Assembly: GCA_001874335.1 (NCBI GenBank)
Contig: MPDE01000009.1
Span: 93,046-157,045, forward strand
DNA: 64,000 bases
Source of the DNA: Bacteroidetes bacterium MedPE-SWsnd-G2
Lineage (GTDB): Bacteria; Bacteroidota; Bacteroidia; Flavobacteriales; Flavobacteriaceae
Reading direction: 5' to 3'
The first letter of the stretch is position 1. The number at the start of each line of letters is the position of its first letter. Positions 8,716-17,790 of the stretch are shown here, in pieces. The translations under genes were made by a program, and so were the position numbers. The notes under the pieces were generated by a model. It saw only the letters and a list, made by a program, of their open reading frames with translations, was not told where the DNA came from and did no database searches.

Positions 8716-9171
8716 ATGAAAGACACTACCATAGATTACGAGCTTAGAACCAGTTGGTTAGCCGTAAATAAAATGTACAATGAAGAGGCCTTAAAATTTG
8801 GCAGCACGATGGCTACTGGATTTGCTCTTCTTTATATGGATGCCCACGAAGGTACACCTTCTACATCTTTAGGCCCAAGAATGGGTATGGAAGCGACCAG
8901 TCTTTCCCGAACATTAAAATCAATGGAAGAAAAAGGTTTAATTGAAAGGAAACCAAATCCTGAAGATGGAAGAGGTGTTCTTATTTTCTTAACCGATTTT
9001 GGCCGTGAAAAACGCGAATATTCTAAAGAGCGTGTACTTATCTTTAATAAAGCCATCCAAAATAATATTTCTCAAGAAAAATTAGATCATTTTTATGAAG
9101 TCACCGAGCTGATTAAAAACATGATTTCCAATAAAAAAATATACTCACAAAACGATAACATCAACAAATAA
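8716..9171 (+). CDS. MarR-family transcriptional regulator, likely of fatty acid degradation
   Basis: A 151-aa winged-helix protein. The MarR recognition region (MEATSLSRTLKSMEEKGLI) is followed by the wing with the DGRG motif (RKPNPEDGRGVLIFLT). It is the first gene of an apparent operon with fadN, whose ATG begins two bases after the marR stop at 9171. A perfect 22-bp palindrome lies in its promoter. By analogy with known acyl-CoA-responsive regulators of fad genes (FadR in Bacillus is of TetR type, not MarR), it probably represses the operon until an acyl-CoA binds. The family is certain; the ligand and regulon are inferred. Confidence 0.88.
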   Translation: MKDTTIDYELRTSWLAVNKMYNEEALKFGSTMATGFALLYMDAHEGTPSTSLGPRMGMEATSLSRTLKSMEEKGLIERKPNPEDGRGVLIFLTDFGREKREYSKERVLIFNKAIQNNISQEKLDHFYEVTELIKNMISNKKIYSQNDNINK

Positions 9172-9172
9172 A

Positions 9173-11581
9173 ATGAGCAATCGAAGAATTAAAAAAGTAG
9201 CAGTGATTGGTTCCGGTATCATGGGTAGCGGTATAGCTTGTCACTTTGCTAATATTGGTGTAGAAGTGCTTTTGCTTGATATAGTACCAAGAGAACTTAA
9301 CAAAGCAGAAGAAGCCAAAGGATTAACACTTGAAGACAAAGTAGTAAGAAATAGATTGGTAAATAATGCCTTAAAAACGGCTTTAAAATCAAAACCATCT
9401 CCTATCTACAATAAAAGTTTTGCATATCGCATAAAAACTGGAAATTTAGAAGACGACATTGCCAAAGTAAAAGATGTAGATTGGATTATTGAAGTGGTAG
9501 TCGAACGATTAGACATTAAGAAAATTGTACTGGAAAAATTAGATAAACATCGTACTCCAGGAACTCTAATTACAACAAACACATCTGGAATTCCGATTAA
9601 ATTTATGAGCGAAGGACGTTCAGAAGATTTTCAAAAGCATTTTTGTGGAACGCACTTTTTCAACCCAGCCAGATATTTAAAACTATTCGAAATAATTCCT
9701 GGACCACAAACATCTAATTCTGTTTTAGAGTTTTTAAATGGTTATGGTGAAAAGTTTTTAGGTAAGACATCGGTTATAGCCAAAGACACTCCGGCATTTA
9801 TTGGGAATAGAATTGGGATATTTAGTATCATGAGTCTTTTTCATACCGTTAAAGATTTAGACATGACCATTGAGGAAGTAGACAAATTAACGGGCCCTGT
9901 TATTGGTCGACCTAAATCGGCCACTTTTAGAACAGTTGATGTTGTTGGTCTTGACACCTTGGTTCATGTTGCCAATGGTATAGCTGACAATTGTAAAGAG
10001 GATGAACAAATAGATCTATTTAAACTACCAGAATTCATTTCAACCATGGTCAACAATCAATGGTTAGGTAGTAAAACTGGTCAAGGCTTCTATAAAAAGC
10101 AAGTGTCTGATTCTGGTAAAAAAGAAATTCTTTCTTTAGATTTAAATACACTTGAATACCGACAAAAAAAATCGGCTAAATTCCAAACCTTAGAGCTCAC
10201 CAAAACTATTGATAGAGTTGCCGACCGTTTTAAAGTATTAGTAAACGGAAAAGACAAAGCTGGTACATTTTACAGAAAGAGTTTTGCTTCACTTTTTGCT
10301 TATGTAACTAAACGTATTCCTGAAATAACTGACGATTTATACAAAATCGATGACGCCATGAAAGCTGGATTTGGTTGGGAACATGGTCCGTTTCAAATTT
10401 GGGATGCCATTGGTGTAGAAGCTGGTTTAAAAATAATGGAAGATGAAGGTTGTACGCCTGCAAATTGGGTTAGAGAAATGCTCGATTCAGGAAGCTCGTC
10501 ATTTTACACCGTAAAAAACGGGACAACACTTGCATACGATATTCCTTCTAAATCCCAACAAAAAGTACCAGGACAAGATGCATTTATCATCCTTGATAAT
10601 ATTAGAACGACCAAAGAAGTATTTAAAAACTCAGGAGTTGTTTTAGAAGATTTAGGTGATGGTATTCTAAACTTAGAATTCCAATCTAAAATGAACACCA
10701 TTGGTGGTGATGTTTTAGCTGGATTGAATAAAGCTGTAGATATTGCCGAAAAAGATTTTGCTGGCTTAGTAGTGGGTAACCAAGGTGCTAACTTCTCGGT
10801 TGGAGCAAACATTGGGATGATATTTATGATGGCTGTTGAACAAGAATATGATGAATTAAACATGGCCATAAAGTATTTTCAAGATACAATGATGCGTATG
10901 AGATATTCTTCAATCCCAACTGTAGCAGCCCCTCACGGAATGACCTTAGGTGGTGGTTGTGAATTATCAATGCACGCCGACAAGGTTGTTGCAGCAGCAG
11001 AAACTTACATTGGATTAGTAGAATTTGGTGTTGGTGTTATCCCTGGCGGTGGTGGTTCTAAAGAAATGACTTTAAGAGCTTCGGATACTTTCCAGAAAAA
11101 TGACGTCGAGCTAAATGTGCTTCAAGAATATTTCTTAACCATTGGTATGGCTAAGGTAGCCACTTCTGCTCATGAAGCTTTTGATTTAGGAATTCTTCAA
11201 AAGGGTAAAGATGTAGTTGTTGTTAATAAAGACAGACAAATTGCTTTAGCAAAATCTTATGCTAAGATAATGGCTGATCAAGGTTACACACAACCTGTAA
11301 AAAGAGAAGACATTAAGGTTCTTGGTAAACAAGCTTTAGGAATGTTTTTAGTAGGAACCGATTCTATGCAAGCCGGGAAATTCATTTCAGAACACGATAG
11401 AAAAATTGCAAATAAATTAGCCTACGTCATGGCGGGTGGTGACCTATCTGAGCCGACTAAAGTTAACGAACAATATTTATTAGATCTTGAAAGAGAAGCC
11501 TTTTTAAGTTTATGTACAGAACGTAAGACTTTAGAGCGTATTCAACACATGTTAAAAACTGGCAAACCTTTAAGAAACTAA
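9173..11581 (+). CDS. fadN: FadN-type bifunctional 3-hydroxyacyl-CoA dehydrogenase / enoyl-CoA hydratase
   Basis: Carries out two steps of beta-oxidation: hydration of enoyl-CoA and NAD-dependent oxidation of 3-hydroxyacyl-CoA. The Rossmann motif VIGSGIMGSGIACHFA is at residues 10-25, the dehydrogenase catalytic segment CGTHFFNPARYLKLFEIIP near 160, and the C-terminal crotonase domain (about 500-720) has HGMTLGGGCELSMHADK and GVGVIPGGGGSKEM. The dehydrogenase-first order and 802-aa length fit Bacillus FadN rather than E. coli FadB, where the hydratase is N-terminal. fadA follows after 31 bp. Confidence 0.93.
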   Translation: MSNRRIKKVAVIGSGIMGSGIACHFANIGVEVLLLDIVPRELNKAEEAKGLTLEDKVVRNRLVNNALKTALKSKPSPIYNKSFAYRIKTGNLEDDIAKVKDVDWIIEVVVERLDIKKIVLEKLDKHRTPGTLITTNTSGIPIKFMSEGRSEDFQKHFCGTHFFNPARYLKLFEIIPGPQTSNSVLEFLNGYGEKFLGKTSVIAKDTPAFIGNRIGIFSIMSLFHTVKDLDMTIEEVDKLTGPVIGRPKSATFRTVDVVGLDTLVHVANGIADNCKEDEQIDLFKLPEFISTMVNNQWLGSKTGQGFYKKQVSDSGKKEILSLDLNTLEYRQKKSAKFQTLELTKTIDRVADRFKVLVNGKDKAGTFYRKSFASLFAYVTKRIPEITDDLYKIDDAMKAGFGWEHGPFQIWDAIGVEAGLKIMEDEGCTPANWVREMLDSGSSSFYTVKNGTTLAYDIPSKSQQKVPGQDAFIILDNIRTTKEVFKNSGVVLEDLGDGILNLEFQSKMNTIGGDVLAGLNKAVDIAEKDFAGLVVGNQGANFSVGANIGMIFMMAVEQEYDELNMAIKYFQDTMMRMRYSSIPTVAAPHGMTLGGGCELSMHADKVVAAAETYIGLVEFGVGVIPGGGGSKEMTLRASDTFQKNDVELNVLQEYFLTIGMAKVATSAHEAFDLGILQKGKDVVVVNKDRQIALAKSYAKIMADQGYTQPVKREDIKVLGKQALGMFLVGTDSMQAGKFISEHDRKIANKLAYVMAGGDLSEPTKVNEQYLLDLEREAFLSLCTERKTLERIQHMLKTGKPLRN

Positions 11582-11612
11582 TCAGCATTTTTTTTACAAA
11601 ACAGCATAAATT

Positions 11613-12803
11613 ATGAAAACAGCATATATAGTAAAAGCCTACAGAACAGCAGTTGGAAAAGCTCCAAAGGGTGTATTTAGGTTCAAAAGACCAGACGAGT
11701 TAGCCGCGGAAACCATAGAGCATATGATGGCCGAACTCCCTAACCTTGACAAATCGAGAATTGATGATGTGATCGTTGGTAACGCCATGCCAGAAGCCGA
11801 ACAAGGTTTAAATATGGGCCGTTTAATTTCTCTTATGGGGCTTAAAACAGAAGATGTTCCTGGTGTTACAGTTAATAGATATTGTGCTTCCGGAATTGAA
11901 ACTATAGGAATTGCAACTGCTAAAATACAATCAGGTATGGCAGATTGTATCATTGCCGGAGGTTCTGAAAGTATGAGTTACATCCCAATGGGAGGCTATA
12001 AACCAGTACCAGATTACAAAGCTGCAAAAGAAGGAAACGAAGATTATTATTGGGGAATGGGATTAACAGCTGAAGCTGTTGCAAATCAGTTTAAAATCTC
12101 AAGAGAAGATCAAGATGAGTTTGCTTACAATTCGCATATGAAAGCTTTAAAAGCTCAAGCTGAAGGTCGATTTGATGATCAAATTGTTCCTATCAATATT
12201 GAAGAAGTATTCATAAATGAAAACGGTAAAAAAGATAAAAGATCATATACTGTAGCCAAAGATGAAGGTCCAAGAAAGGGCACAAATACTGCCGTGCTTA
12301 ATAAACTACGACCAGTATTTGCAGCAGGTGGAAGTGTGACGGCAGGAAATTCATCCCAAATGAGTGATGGTGCAGCCTTTGTAGTTGTGATGAGTGAAGA
12401 AATGGTGAAAGAATTGAACTTAGAGCCCATTGCTCGAATGGTAAATTACGCTGCTGCAGGTGTAGAACCTCGTATTATGGGAATTGGCCCAGTAAAGGCT
12501 ATTCCTAAAGCTCTTAAACAAGCAGGATTACAACAAAATGATATTTCACTTATCGAATTAAATGAAGCCTTTGCTTCTCAATCTTTAGCGGTAATTAGAG
12601 AATTAGATCTAAATCCTGAGATTATTAATGTCAATGGAGGTGCTATTGCTTTAGGACACCCATTAGGTTGTACTGGAGCCAAATTATCAGTTCAACTATT
12701 TGATGAAATGAGAAAACAAAACATGAAAGGAAAATATGGTATGGTTACAATGTGCGTAGGTACAGGACAAGGTGCAGCCGGAATATTTGAATTTCTTAAT
12801 TAA
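11613..12803 (+). CDS. fadA: Acetyl-CoA acyltransferase (3-ketoacyl-CoA thiolase)
   Basis: Cleaves 3-ketoacyl-CoA with CoA to acetyl-CoA and a shortened acyl-CoA, the last step of the beta-oxidation cycle. All catalytic residues are visible: nucleophile C91 in NRYCASGI, H349 in GGAIALGHPLGCTGA and C381 in CVGTGQGAAGIFE. The 396-aa length is standard for degradative thiolases. It sits between fadN and fadE in one transcriptional direction, and thiolase and FadN normally act together as a complex or as partner enzymes. Confidence 0.96.
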   Translation: MKTAYIVKAYRTAVGKAPKGVFRFKRPDELAAETIEHMMAELPNLDKSRIDDVIVGNAMPEAEQGLNMGRLISLMGLKTEDVPGVTVNRYCASGIETIGIATAKIQSGMADCIIAGGSESMSYIPMGGYKPVPDYKAAKEGNEDYYWGMGLTAEAVANQFKISREDQDEFAYNSHMKALKAQAEGRFDDQIVPINIEEVFINENGKKDKRSYTVAKDEGPRKGTNTAVLNKLRPVFAAGGSVTAGNSSQMSDGAAFVVVMSEEMVKELNLEPIARMVNYAAAGVEPRIMGIGPVKAIPKALKQAGLQQNDISLIELNEAFASQSLAVIRELDLNPEIINVNGGAIALGHPLGCTGAKLSVQLFDEMRKQNMKGKYGMVTMCVGTGQGAAGIFEFLN

Positions 12804-12860
12804 TAACACTTAATAACACAAACTTAAATATTAACCTCAGCCTTATAAAGTTAGCGACCT

Positions 12861-14663
12861 ATGGAAACAAAAGAAAAAGAATTACTACGAGGAGGTCAAT
12901 TTCTCGTGAAGGAAAGTAAATGTGAAGACATCTTTACTCCAGAAGATTTCACAGAAGAACAACAGATGATGAAATCTGCTGTAATGGAATTTAACGACAG
13001 AGAAATTATTCCTCATAAAGATAGATTTGAAAAGAAGGATTACGCGCTTACAGAAGAAGTCATGCGTAAGGCTGGTGAATTAGGGTTTTTAGGTGTAGCT
13101 GTTCCCGAATCCTACGGCGGATTGGGAATGGGGTTCGTGTCTACAATGCTTACTTGTGATTATATTTCAAGTGGTACAGGCTCTTTCAGTACTGCATTTG
13201 GAGCACACACCGGAATTGGGACAATGCCAATCACGCTTTATGGTACAGAAGAACAAAAATCAAAATACGTTCCTAAGTTAGCAACTGGAGAATGGTTTGG
13301 TGCATATTGCCTTACAGAACCGGGAGCAGGTAGTGACGCAAATTCAGGGAAAACTACCGCTGTTTTATCTGAAGACGGAAAATCGTATAAAATTAACGGC
13401 CAGAAAATGTGGATTTCAAATGCCGGGTTCTGTAAACTATTTATAGTATTTGCTCGTATTGAAGATGATAAAAACATTACTGGTTTTATCGTTGAAAATG
13501 ATCCTGAAAACGGAATTACACTTGGTGAAGAAGAACACAAATTAGGTATTAGAGCGTCTTCTACAAGACAAGTGTTTTTTAATGATACAGTTGTCCCAGC
13601 TGAAAACATGTTATCTGCAAGAGGCAACGGATTTAAAATCGCGATGAATGCTTTAAATGTTGGTCGTATTAAATTAGCTGCTGCTTGTTTAGATTCTCAA
13701 AGAAGAATAACAACTCTTGGGGTGCAATATGCACAAGAAAGAAAACAATTTAAAACTCCAATTGCAGATTTTGGAGCGATTAAATCAAAGTTAGCAGAAA
13801 TGGCTGCATCTGCCTATGCTGGTGAGTCTGCAAGTTATAGAGCTGCCAAAGACATTGAAGATCGAATCGCATTACGAATCGCTTCAGGAAACACACATCA
13901 AGAAGCCGAATTAAAAGGTGTTGAAGAGTACGCTATCGAGTGCTCCATTTTAAAAGTTGCAGTCTCTGAAGATGTACAAAACTGTGCTGATGAAGGGATT
14001 CAAATTTTTGGAGGAATGGGATTCTCTGAAGACACACCAATGGAAGCTGCTTGGAGAGATGCGAGAATCGCTCGTATTTATGAAGGTACTAATGAAATAA
14101 ACCGAATGTTATCTGTTGGAATGCTTGTTAAAAAAGCAATGAAAGGACATGTAGATTTATTAGGCCCTGCAATGAAAGTTGCTGATGAACTTATGGGAAT
14201 ACCTTCGTTTGACACTCCTGATTATTCTGAATTGTTTTCTGAAGAAAAAGAAATAGTAGCCAGACTTAAAAAGGTGTTTTTAATGGTAGCAGGTTCAGCT
14301 GTTCAAAAATTTGGGCCAGAATTAGAAGAACACCAACAACTTTTAATGGCCGCTTCAAACATTTTAATTGAAGTTTATATGGCTGAATCTACGATTCTAA
14401 GAACAGAAAAGAATGTTAAACGTACTAGTGAAAAAGATCAAGAAGCCCAAATAGCAATGGCTAAATTATATTTATATAATGCTGTTGAAACTGTAATCAA
14501 AAACGGAAAAGAAGGTGTTATTTCTTTTGCTGAAGGTGATGAACAGCGCATGATGCTTATGGGACTTAAACGATTCACAAAGTATACCAACTATCCTAAT
14601 ATAGTAAAACTAAGAAATACAATAGCAGAAAAACTGAAGTCAGAAAACAAATATTGTTTTTAA
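12861..14663 (+). CDS. fadE: Acyl-CoA dehydrogenase with C-terminal extension (FadE type)
   Basis: FAD-dependent dehydrogenation of acyl-CoA to trans-2-enoyl-CoA. Family signatures are CLTEPGAGSDAN and FGGMGFSEDTPMEAAWRDAR, with the catalytic glutamate E408 in IYEGTNEINRM. Normal acyl-CoA dehydrogenases are about 380 aa; this one has 600 aa because of a further alpha-helical C-terminal domain (from about 430), as in Bacillus FadE and very-long-chain enzymes. It closes the marR-fadN-fadA-fadE operon, 57 bp after fadA, and is followed by a strong terminator. Confidence 0.95.
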   Translation: METKEKELLRGGQFLVKESKCEDIFTPEDFTEEQQMMKSAVMEFNDREIIPHKDRFEKKDYALTEEVMRKAGELGFLGVAVPESYGGLGMGFVSTMLTCDYISSGTGSFSTAFGAHTGIGTMPITLYGTEEQKSKYVPKLATGEWFGAYCLTEPGAGSDANSGKTTAVLSEDGKSYKINGQKMWISNAGFCKLFIVFARIEDDKNITGFIVENDPENGITLGEEEHKLGIRASSTRQVFFNDTVVPAENMLSARGNGFKIAMNALNVGRIKLAAACLDSQRRITTLGVQYAQERKQFKTPIADFGAIKSKLAEMAASAYAGESASYRAAKDIEDRIALRIASGNTHQEAELKGVEEYAIECSILKVAVSEDVQNCADEGIQIFGGMGFSEDTPMEAAWRDARIARIYEGTNEINRMLSVGMLVKKAMKGHVDLLGPAMKVADELMGIPSFDTPDYSELFSEEKEIVARLKKVFLMVAGSAVQKFGPELEEHQQLLMAASNILIEVYMAESTILRTEKNVKRTSEKDQEAQIAMAKLYLYNAVETVIKNGKEGVISFAEGDEQRMMLMGLKRFTKYTNYPNIVKLRNTIAEKLKSENKYCF

Positions 14664-14697
14664 GATTTTAGCCAATTAACACTTTTAATACTCAATT

Positions 14698-14730
14698 AAA
14701 GCCAATTCTAATTTATAGAATTGGCTTTTT
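14698..14730 (+). terminator. Terminator of the fad operon
   Basis: Perfect 10-bp stem GCCAATTCTA (14701-14710) with TAGAATTGGC (14716-14725), loop ATTTA, flanked by AAA and a run of T. Confidence 0.88.
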
Positions 14731-14769
14731 TATTTTCCTTACTTTTAAGTTCTAATTACTTTATTAACG

Positions 14770-16113
14770 ATGAGCACGAAATTATTCTCCTTTTTACTCT
14801 TTTGTTTATTCATAACTTTTAGTTCGGCACAGAACAACGACCAGTTGTTTTATAACATCATAGATCAAATATCTGATGAACGCTTAGAAAAGGATGTTCA
14901 AACTTTAGTCAATTTTGGTACAAGAAACACCTTTAGTGATACCATATCAAATACCAAAGGGATAGGAGCGGCAAGACGCTGGGTTAAATCTGAATTTGAA
15001 AAAATCTCTAAAAATTGCAAAGATTGTTTAGAGGTGATGTATCAAAAAGATTTTGTATCAAAAGAAGGAAATAGACGTGTACCACATGATGCATGGGTTG
15101 TTAATGTACTTGCCATACAGAGAGGTTCAAAATACCCTAACAGATTTATTATCATGAGTGGTGATATCGATTCGAGAGCAAGTGACACCATGGATTTCAC
15201 AACAGATGCTCCTGGTGCAAATGATAACGCTACAGGCCTAGCAGGTACCATAGAAGCAGCAAGAGTATTAAGTCAATATCAATTTGAATCAAGTATTATT
15301 TACGTTGGCTTATCAGGTGAAGAACAAGGGTTATTTGGTGGTGCAGGTTTGGCTAATTATGCTAAGAAAAACAATTGGGAAATTATAGGGGTTTTAAATA
15401 ATGACATGATTGGAAACATAGAAGGTGTAGATGGCGTTATTGATAATCGAACTTTCCGCATTTTTTCAGAACCAACACCGGCTAACGAATCTGATAAACA
15501 AAGAAAACTTAGACGATTTTACGGTGGCGAAGTTGATGGTATTTCCAGACAATTAGCTCGATACATCTATAAATCTACTATCAAATATATGCCAGAAATG
15601 AATCCGTTAATGATTTATCGCTTGGACAGGTTTGGTAGAGGTGGACATCATAGACCGTTTAATGATTTGGGATTTGCCGGAATTAGAATTATGGAAGCCC
15701 ATGAAAACTACACCCAACAACATCACGATATAAGAGTAGAAAACGGAATAAGTTATGGAGATGTGATAGAACACGTAAATTTTGAATACTGTAAAAAACT
15801 TACTGCCGTTAATGCCTTAAACTTAGCCCTTTTAGCTTCGGCGCCTCCAGCGCCGGAAAATGTGAGTATTGGCGGCATTGTTGAACCCTCTGCTAAGTTT
15901 AAATGGACAAAATCTGAAAGTGCTATTGGATACAAAATATATTGGAGAGATACCACCTCCCCTACTTGGGATTATAGTAGATTTGTTGGTGACATAAACA
16001 CTTATACCTTAAACGGTATTGTAATAGATAATTATTTTTTCGGAATAGCAGCTGTCAATGCGGAAGGTATTGAAAGTCCAGTGGTATTTCCAAATCAAGT
16101 TTTTAGAAATTAG
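14770..16113 (+). CDS. Exported M28-family zinc metallopeptidase with C-terminal fibronectin type III-like domain
   Basis: A 447-aa protein with signal peptide (MSTKLFSFLLFCLFITFSSAQ). The peptidase core has the M28 metal-ligand and catalytic segments: GDIDSRASD, PGANDNATG (bridging Asp), GEEQGLFGG (catalytic and ligand Glu), LNNDMIGN and a late GHHRPFND. The first ligand position, usually His in GxHxD, reads GDIDS, a variant. From about residue 355 a fibronectin III-like module follows (SAPPAPENVSIGG). No type IX C-terminal sorting domain is seen, so it is probably periplasmic. The next gene, an M1 peptidase, starts 3 bp after the stop, suggesting an operon for peptide degradation. Confidence 0.88.
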   Translation: MSTKLFSFLLFCLFITFSSAQNNDQLFYNIIDQISDERLEKDVQTLVNFGTRNTFSDTISNTKGIGAARRWVKSEFEKISKNCKDCLEVMYQKDFVSKEGNRRVPHDAWVVNVLAIQRGSKYPNRFIIMSGDIDSRASDTMDFTTDAPGANDNATGLAGTIEAARVLSQYQFESSIIYVGLSGEEQGLFGGAGLANYAKKNNWEIIGVLNNDMIGNIEGVDGVIDNRTFRIFSEPTPANESDKQRKLRRFYGGEVDGISRQLARYIYKSTIKYMPEMNPLMIYRLDRFGRGGHHRPFNDLGFAGIRIMEAHENYTQQHHDIRVENGISYGDVIEHVNFEYCKKLTAVNALNLALLASAPPAPENVSIGGIVEPSAKFKWTKSESAIGYKIYWRDTTSPTWDYSRFVGDINTYTLNGIVIDNYFFGIAAVNAEGIESPVVFPNQVFRN

Positions 16114-16116
16114 AAT

Positions 16117-17736
16117 ATGAATAGACTTTTAATGATAGCCGTTTGTGGCTTTTTATCGGTGCAAGCTTATGCTCAAGAGCAAAAATTCACACATCAAGAT
16201 ACCCTTAGAGGAAGCATTACCCCAGAAAGAGCTTGGTGGGATTTAACATATTATCATTTAGATATTGATGTCAATCCAGATAAGAAACACATATCTGGAA
16301 CCAACACAGTTCATTACAAGGTATTAAAGGAACATCATGTGATGCAAATTGATCTTCAATCACCAATGCAACTTACTCAAGCTATTCAAAATGGAAAACA
16401 ATTAAGCATTAAGCATGACGGAAACGCTCATTTCATTTCACTACCAAAGCAACAAAAAGTTGGCAGTTTACAATCCGTAACTCTGCATTACCAAGGGCAT
16501 CCTAAAGAAGCAATTAATGCGCCTTGGGATGGCGGTTTATCATGGAAGAAAGATGAAAACGACAATCACTTTATTGCAACTTCTTGCCAAGGTTTAGGTG
16601 CAAGTGTATGGTGGCCAAACAAAGACCATATGTATGATGAAGTAGATAGTATGCTTATTAGTGTTACTGTGCCTAAAGGCTTAAGTAATGTATCAAATGG
16701 AAGACTTAGGGAATTAGAAGAATCCGAAACCCATGTCACTTCACATTGGTTCGTAAATAACCCTATCAATAATTACGGAGTTAATATTAACATCGGCGAT
16801 TATGTGAATTTTTCGGAGGTATACCAAGGCGAAAATGGGCCTTTAGATATGGATTATTATGTCCTAAGTTACAATCTTGAAAAAGCAAAAGTTCATTTTA
16901 ATGATGCTCCTAAAATGATGAAAGCATTTGAACATTGGTTTGGGCCATATCCTTTTTATGAAGACAGTTTTAAATTAGTTGAAGTACCTTATTTAGGTAT
17001 GGAGCATCAAAGTTCTGTAACCTATGGTAACCAATACACCAAAGGCTATTTAAATTCTGATATTTCGGGTACAGGATGGGGATTAAAATTTGATTTTATA
17101 ATTATTCATGAAGCTGGACATGAATGGTTTGCTAACAATATCACAAACAAGGATATTGCCGACATGTGGATTCATGAATCCTTCACCTCTTATTCAGAAA
17201 ATTTGTTTCTGGATTACTATTACGGTAAAGAAGCAGGAGCAGAATATGCTATTGGTAAAGGGCAGCGCATCAGAAACGATAGTCCGATTATAGGTCATTA
17301 TAATGTAAATAATGAAGGTTCAGGAGATATGTATAACAAAGGACAATACATGCTGCACACTTTAAGAACCTTGTTGGAAGATGATGAAAAATGGCGTCAA
17401 ATTTTAAGAGGTATGAACAAAACCTTTTATCATCAAACCGTTACAACTCAACAAATAGAAAATTATTTAAGTGATGAAACCGGAATTGATTTAACTGCCT
17501 TTTTTAATCAGTATTTAAGAGATGTAAGGATTCCAACTTTAGAATACAAACTTGAAAAGGAAGGCCTAAGTTTTAGATGGATAAATATTGTTGAGGATTT
17601 CGATATGCCTGTTTTGGTAGAAATTAATGGCGAAACAAAATGGCTATTCCCAAATTCTCAATGGAAAACCGAAAAAGGTAACATCACACACTTTGAAGTT
17701 TCAAAAAACATATTTGCTAACACAAAACAGTTATAA
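16117..17736 (+). CDS. Exported M1-family aminopeptidase
   Basis: A 539-aa gluzincin with signal peptide (MNRLLMIAVCGFLSVQAYA). The zinc site HEAGHEWFANN gives H331, E332 and H335, and the third ligand is E354 in IHESF, 19 residues later as in M1 enzymes. The substrate-recognition GxMEN motif appears as GMEHQ, a common variant. The N-terminal beta-sandwich (HLDIDVNPDKKHISGTNTV) is typical. It lacks the long C-terminal helical domain of PepN and is therefore of the short M1 type. It probably trims peptides in the periplasm together with the upstream M28 peptidase. Confidence 0.93.
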   Translation: MNRLLMIAVCGFLSVQAYAQEQKFTHQDTLRGSITPERAWWDLTYYHLDIDVNPDKKHISGTNTVHYKVLKEHHVMQIDLQSPMQLTQAIQNGKQLSIKHDGNAHFISLPKQQKVGSLQSVTLHYQGHPKEAINAPWDGGLSWKKDENDNHFIATSCQGLGASVWWPNKDHMYDEVDSMLISVTVPKGLSNVSNGRLRELEESETHVTSHWFVNNPINNYGVNINIGDYVNFSEVYQGENGPLDMDYYVLSYNLEKAKVHFNDAPKMMKAFEHWFGPYPFYEDSFKLVEVPYLGMEHQSSVTYGNQYTKGYLNSDISGTGWGLKFDFIIIHEAGHEWFANNITNKDIADMWIHESFTSYSENLFLDYYYGKEAGAEYAIGKGQRIRNDSPIIGHYNVNNEGSGDMYNKGQYMLHTLRTLLEDDEKWRQILRGMNKTFYHQTVTTQQIENYLSDETGIDLTAFFNQYLRDVRIPTLEYKLEKEGLSFRWINIVEDFDMPVLVEINGETKWLFPNSQWKTEKGNITHFEVSKNIFANTKQL

Positions 17737-17790
17737 TTTAGAGCATAAAATTATTGCTCTCAAAACATTAATATAATTAGAAAACCAATC

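Noticed and set aside
17740..17760. Hairpin AGAGCA / TGCTCT after the M1 peptidase gene
   Set aside because: Only a 6-bp stem with a 9-nt loop and no T tract; not a convincing terminator.
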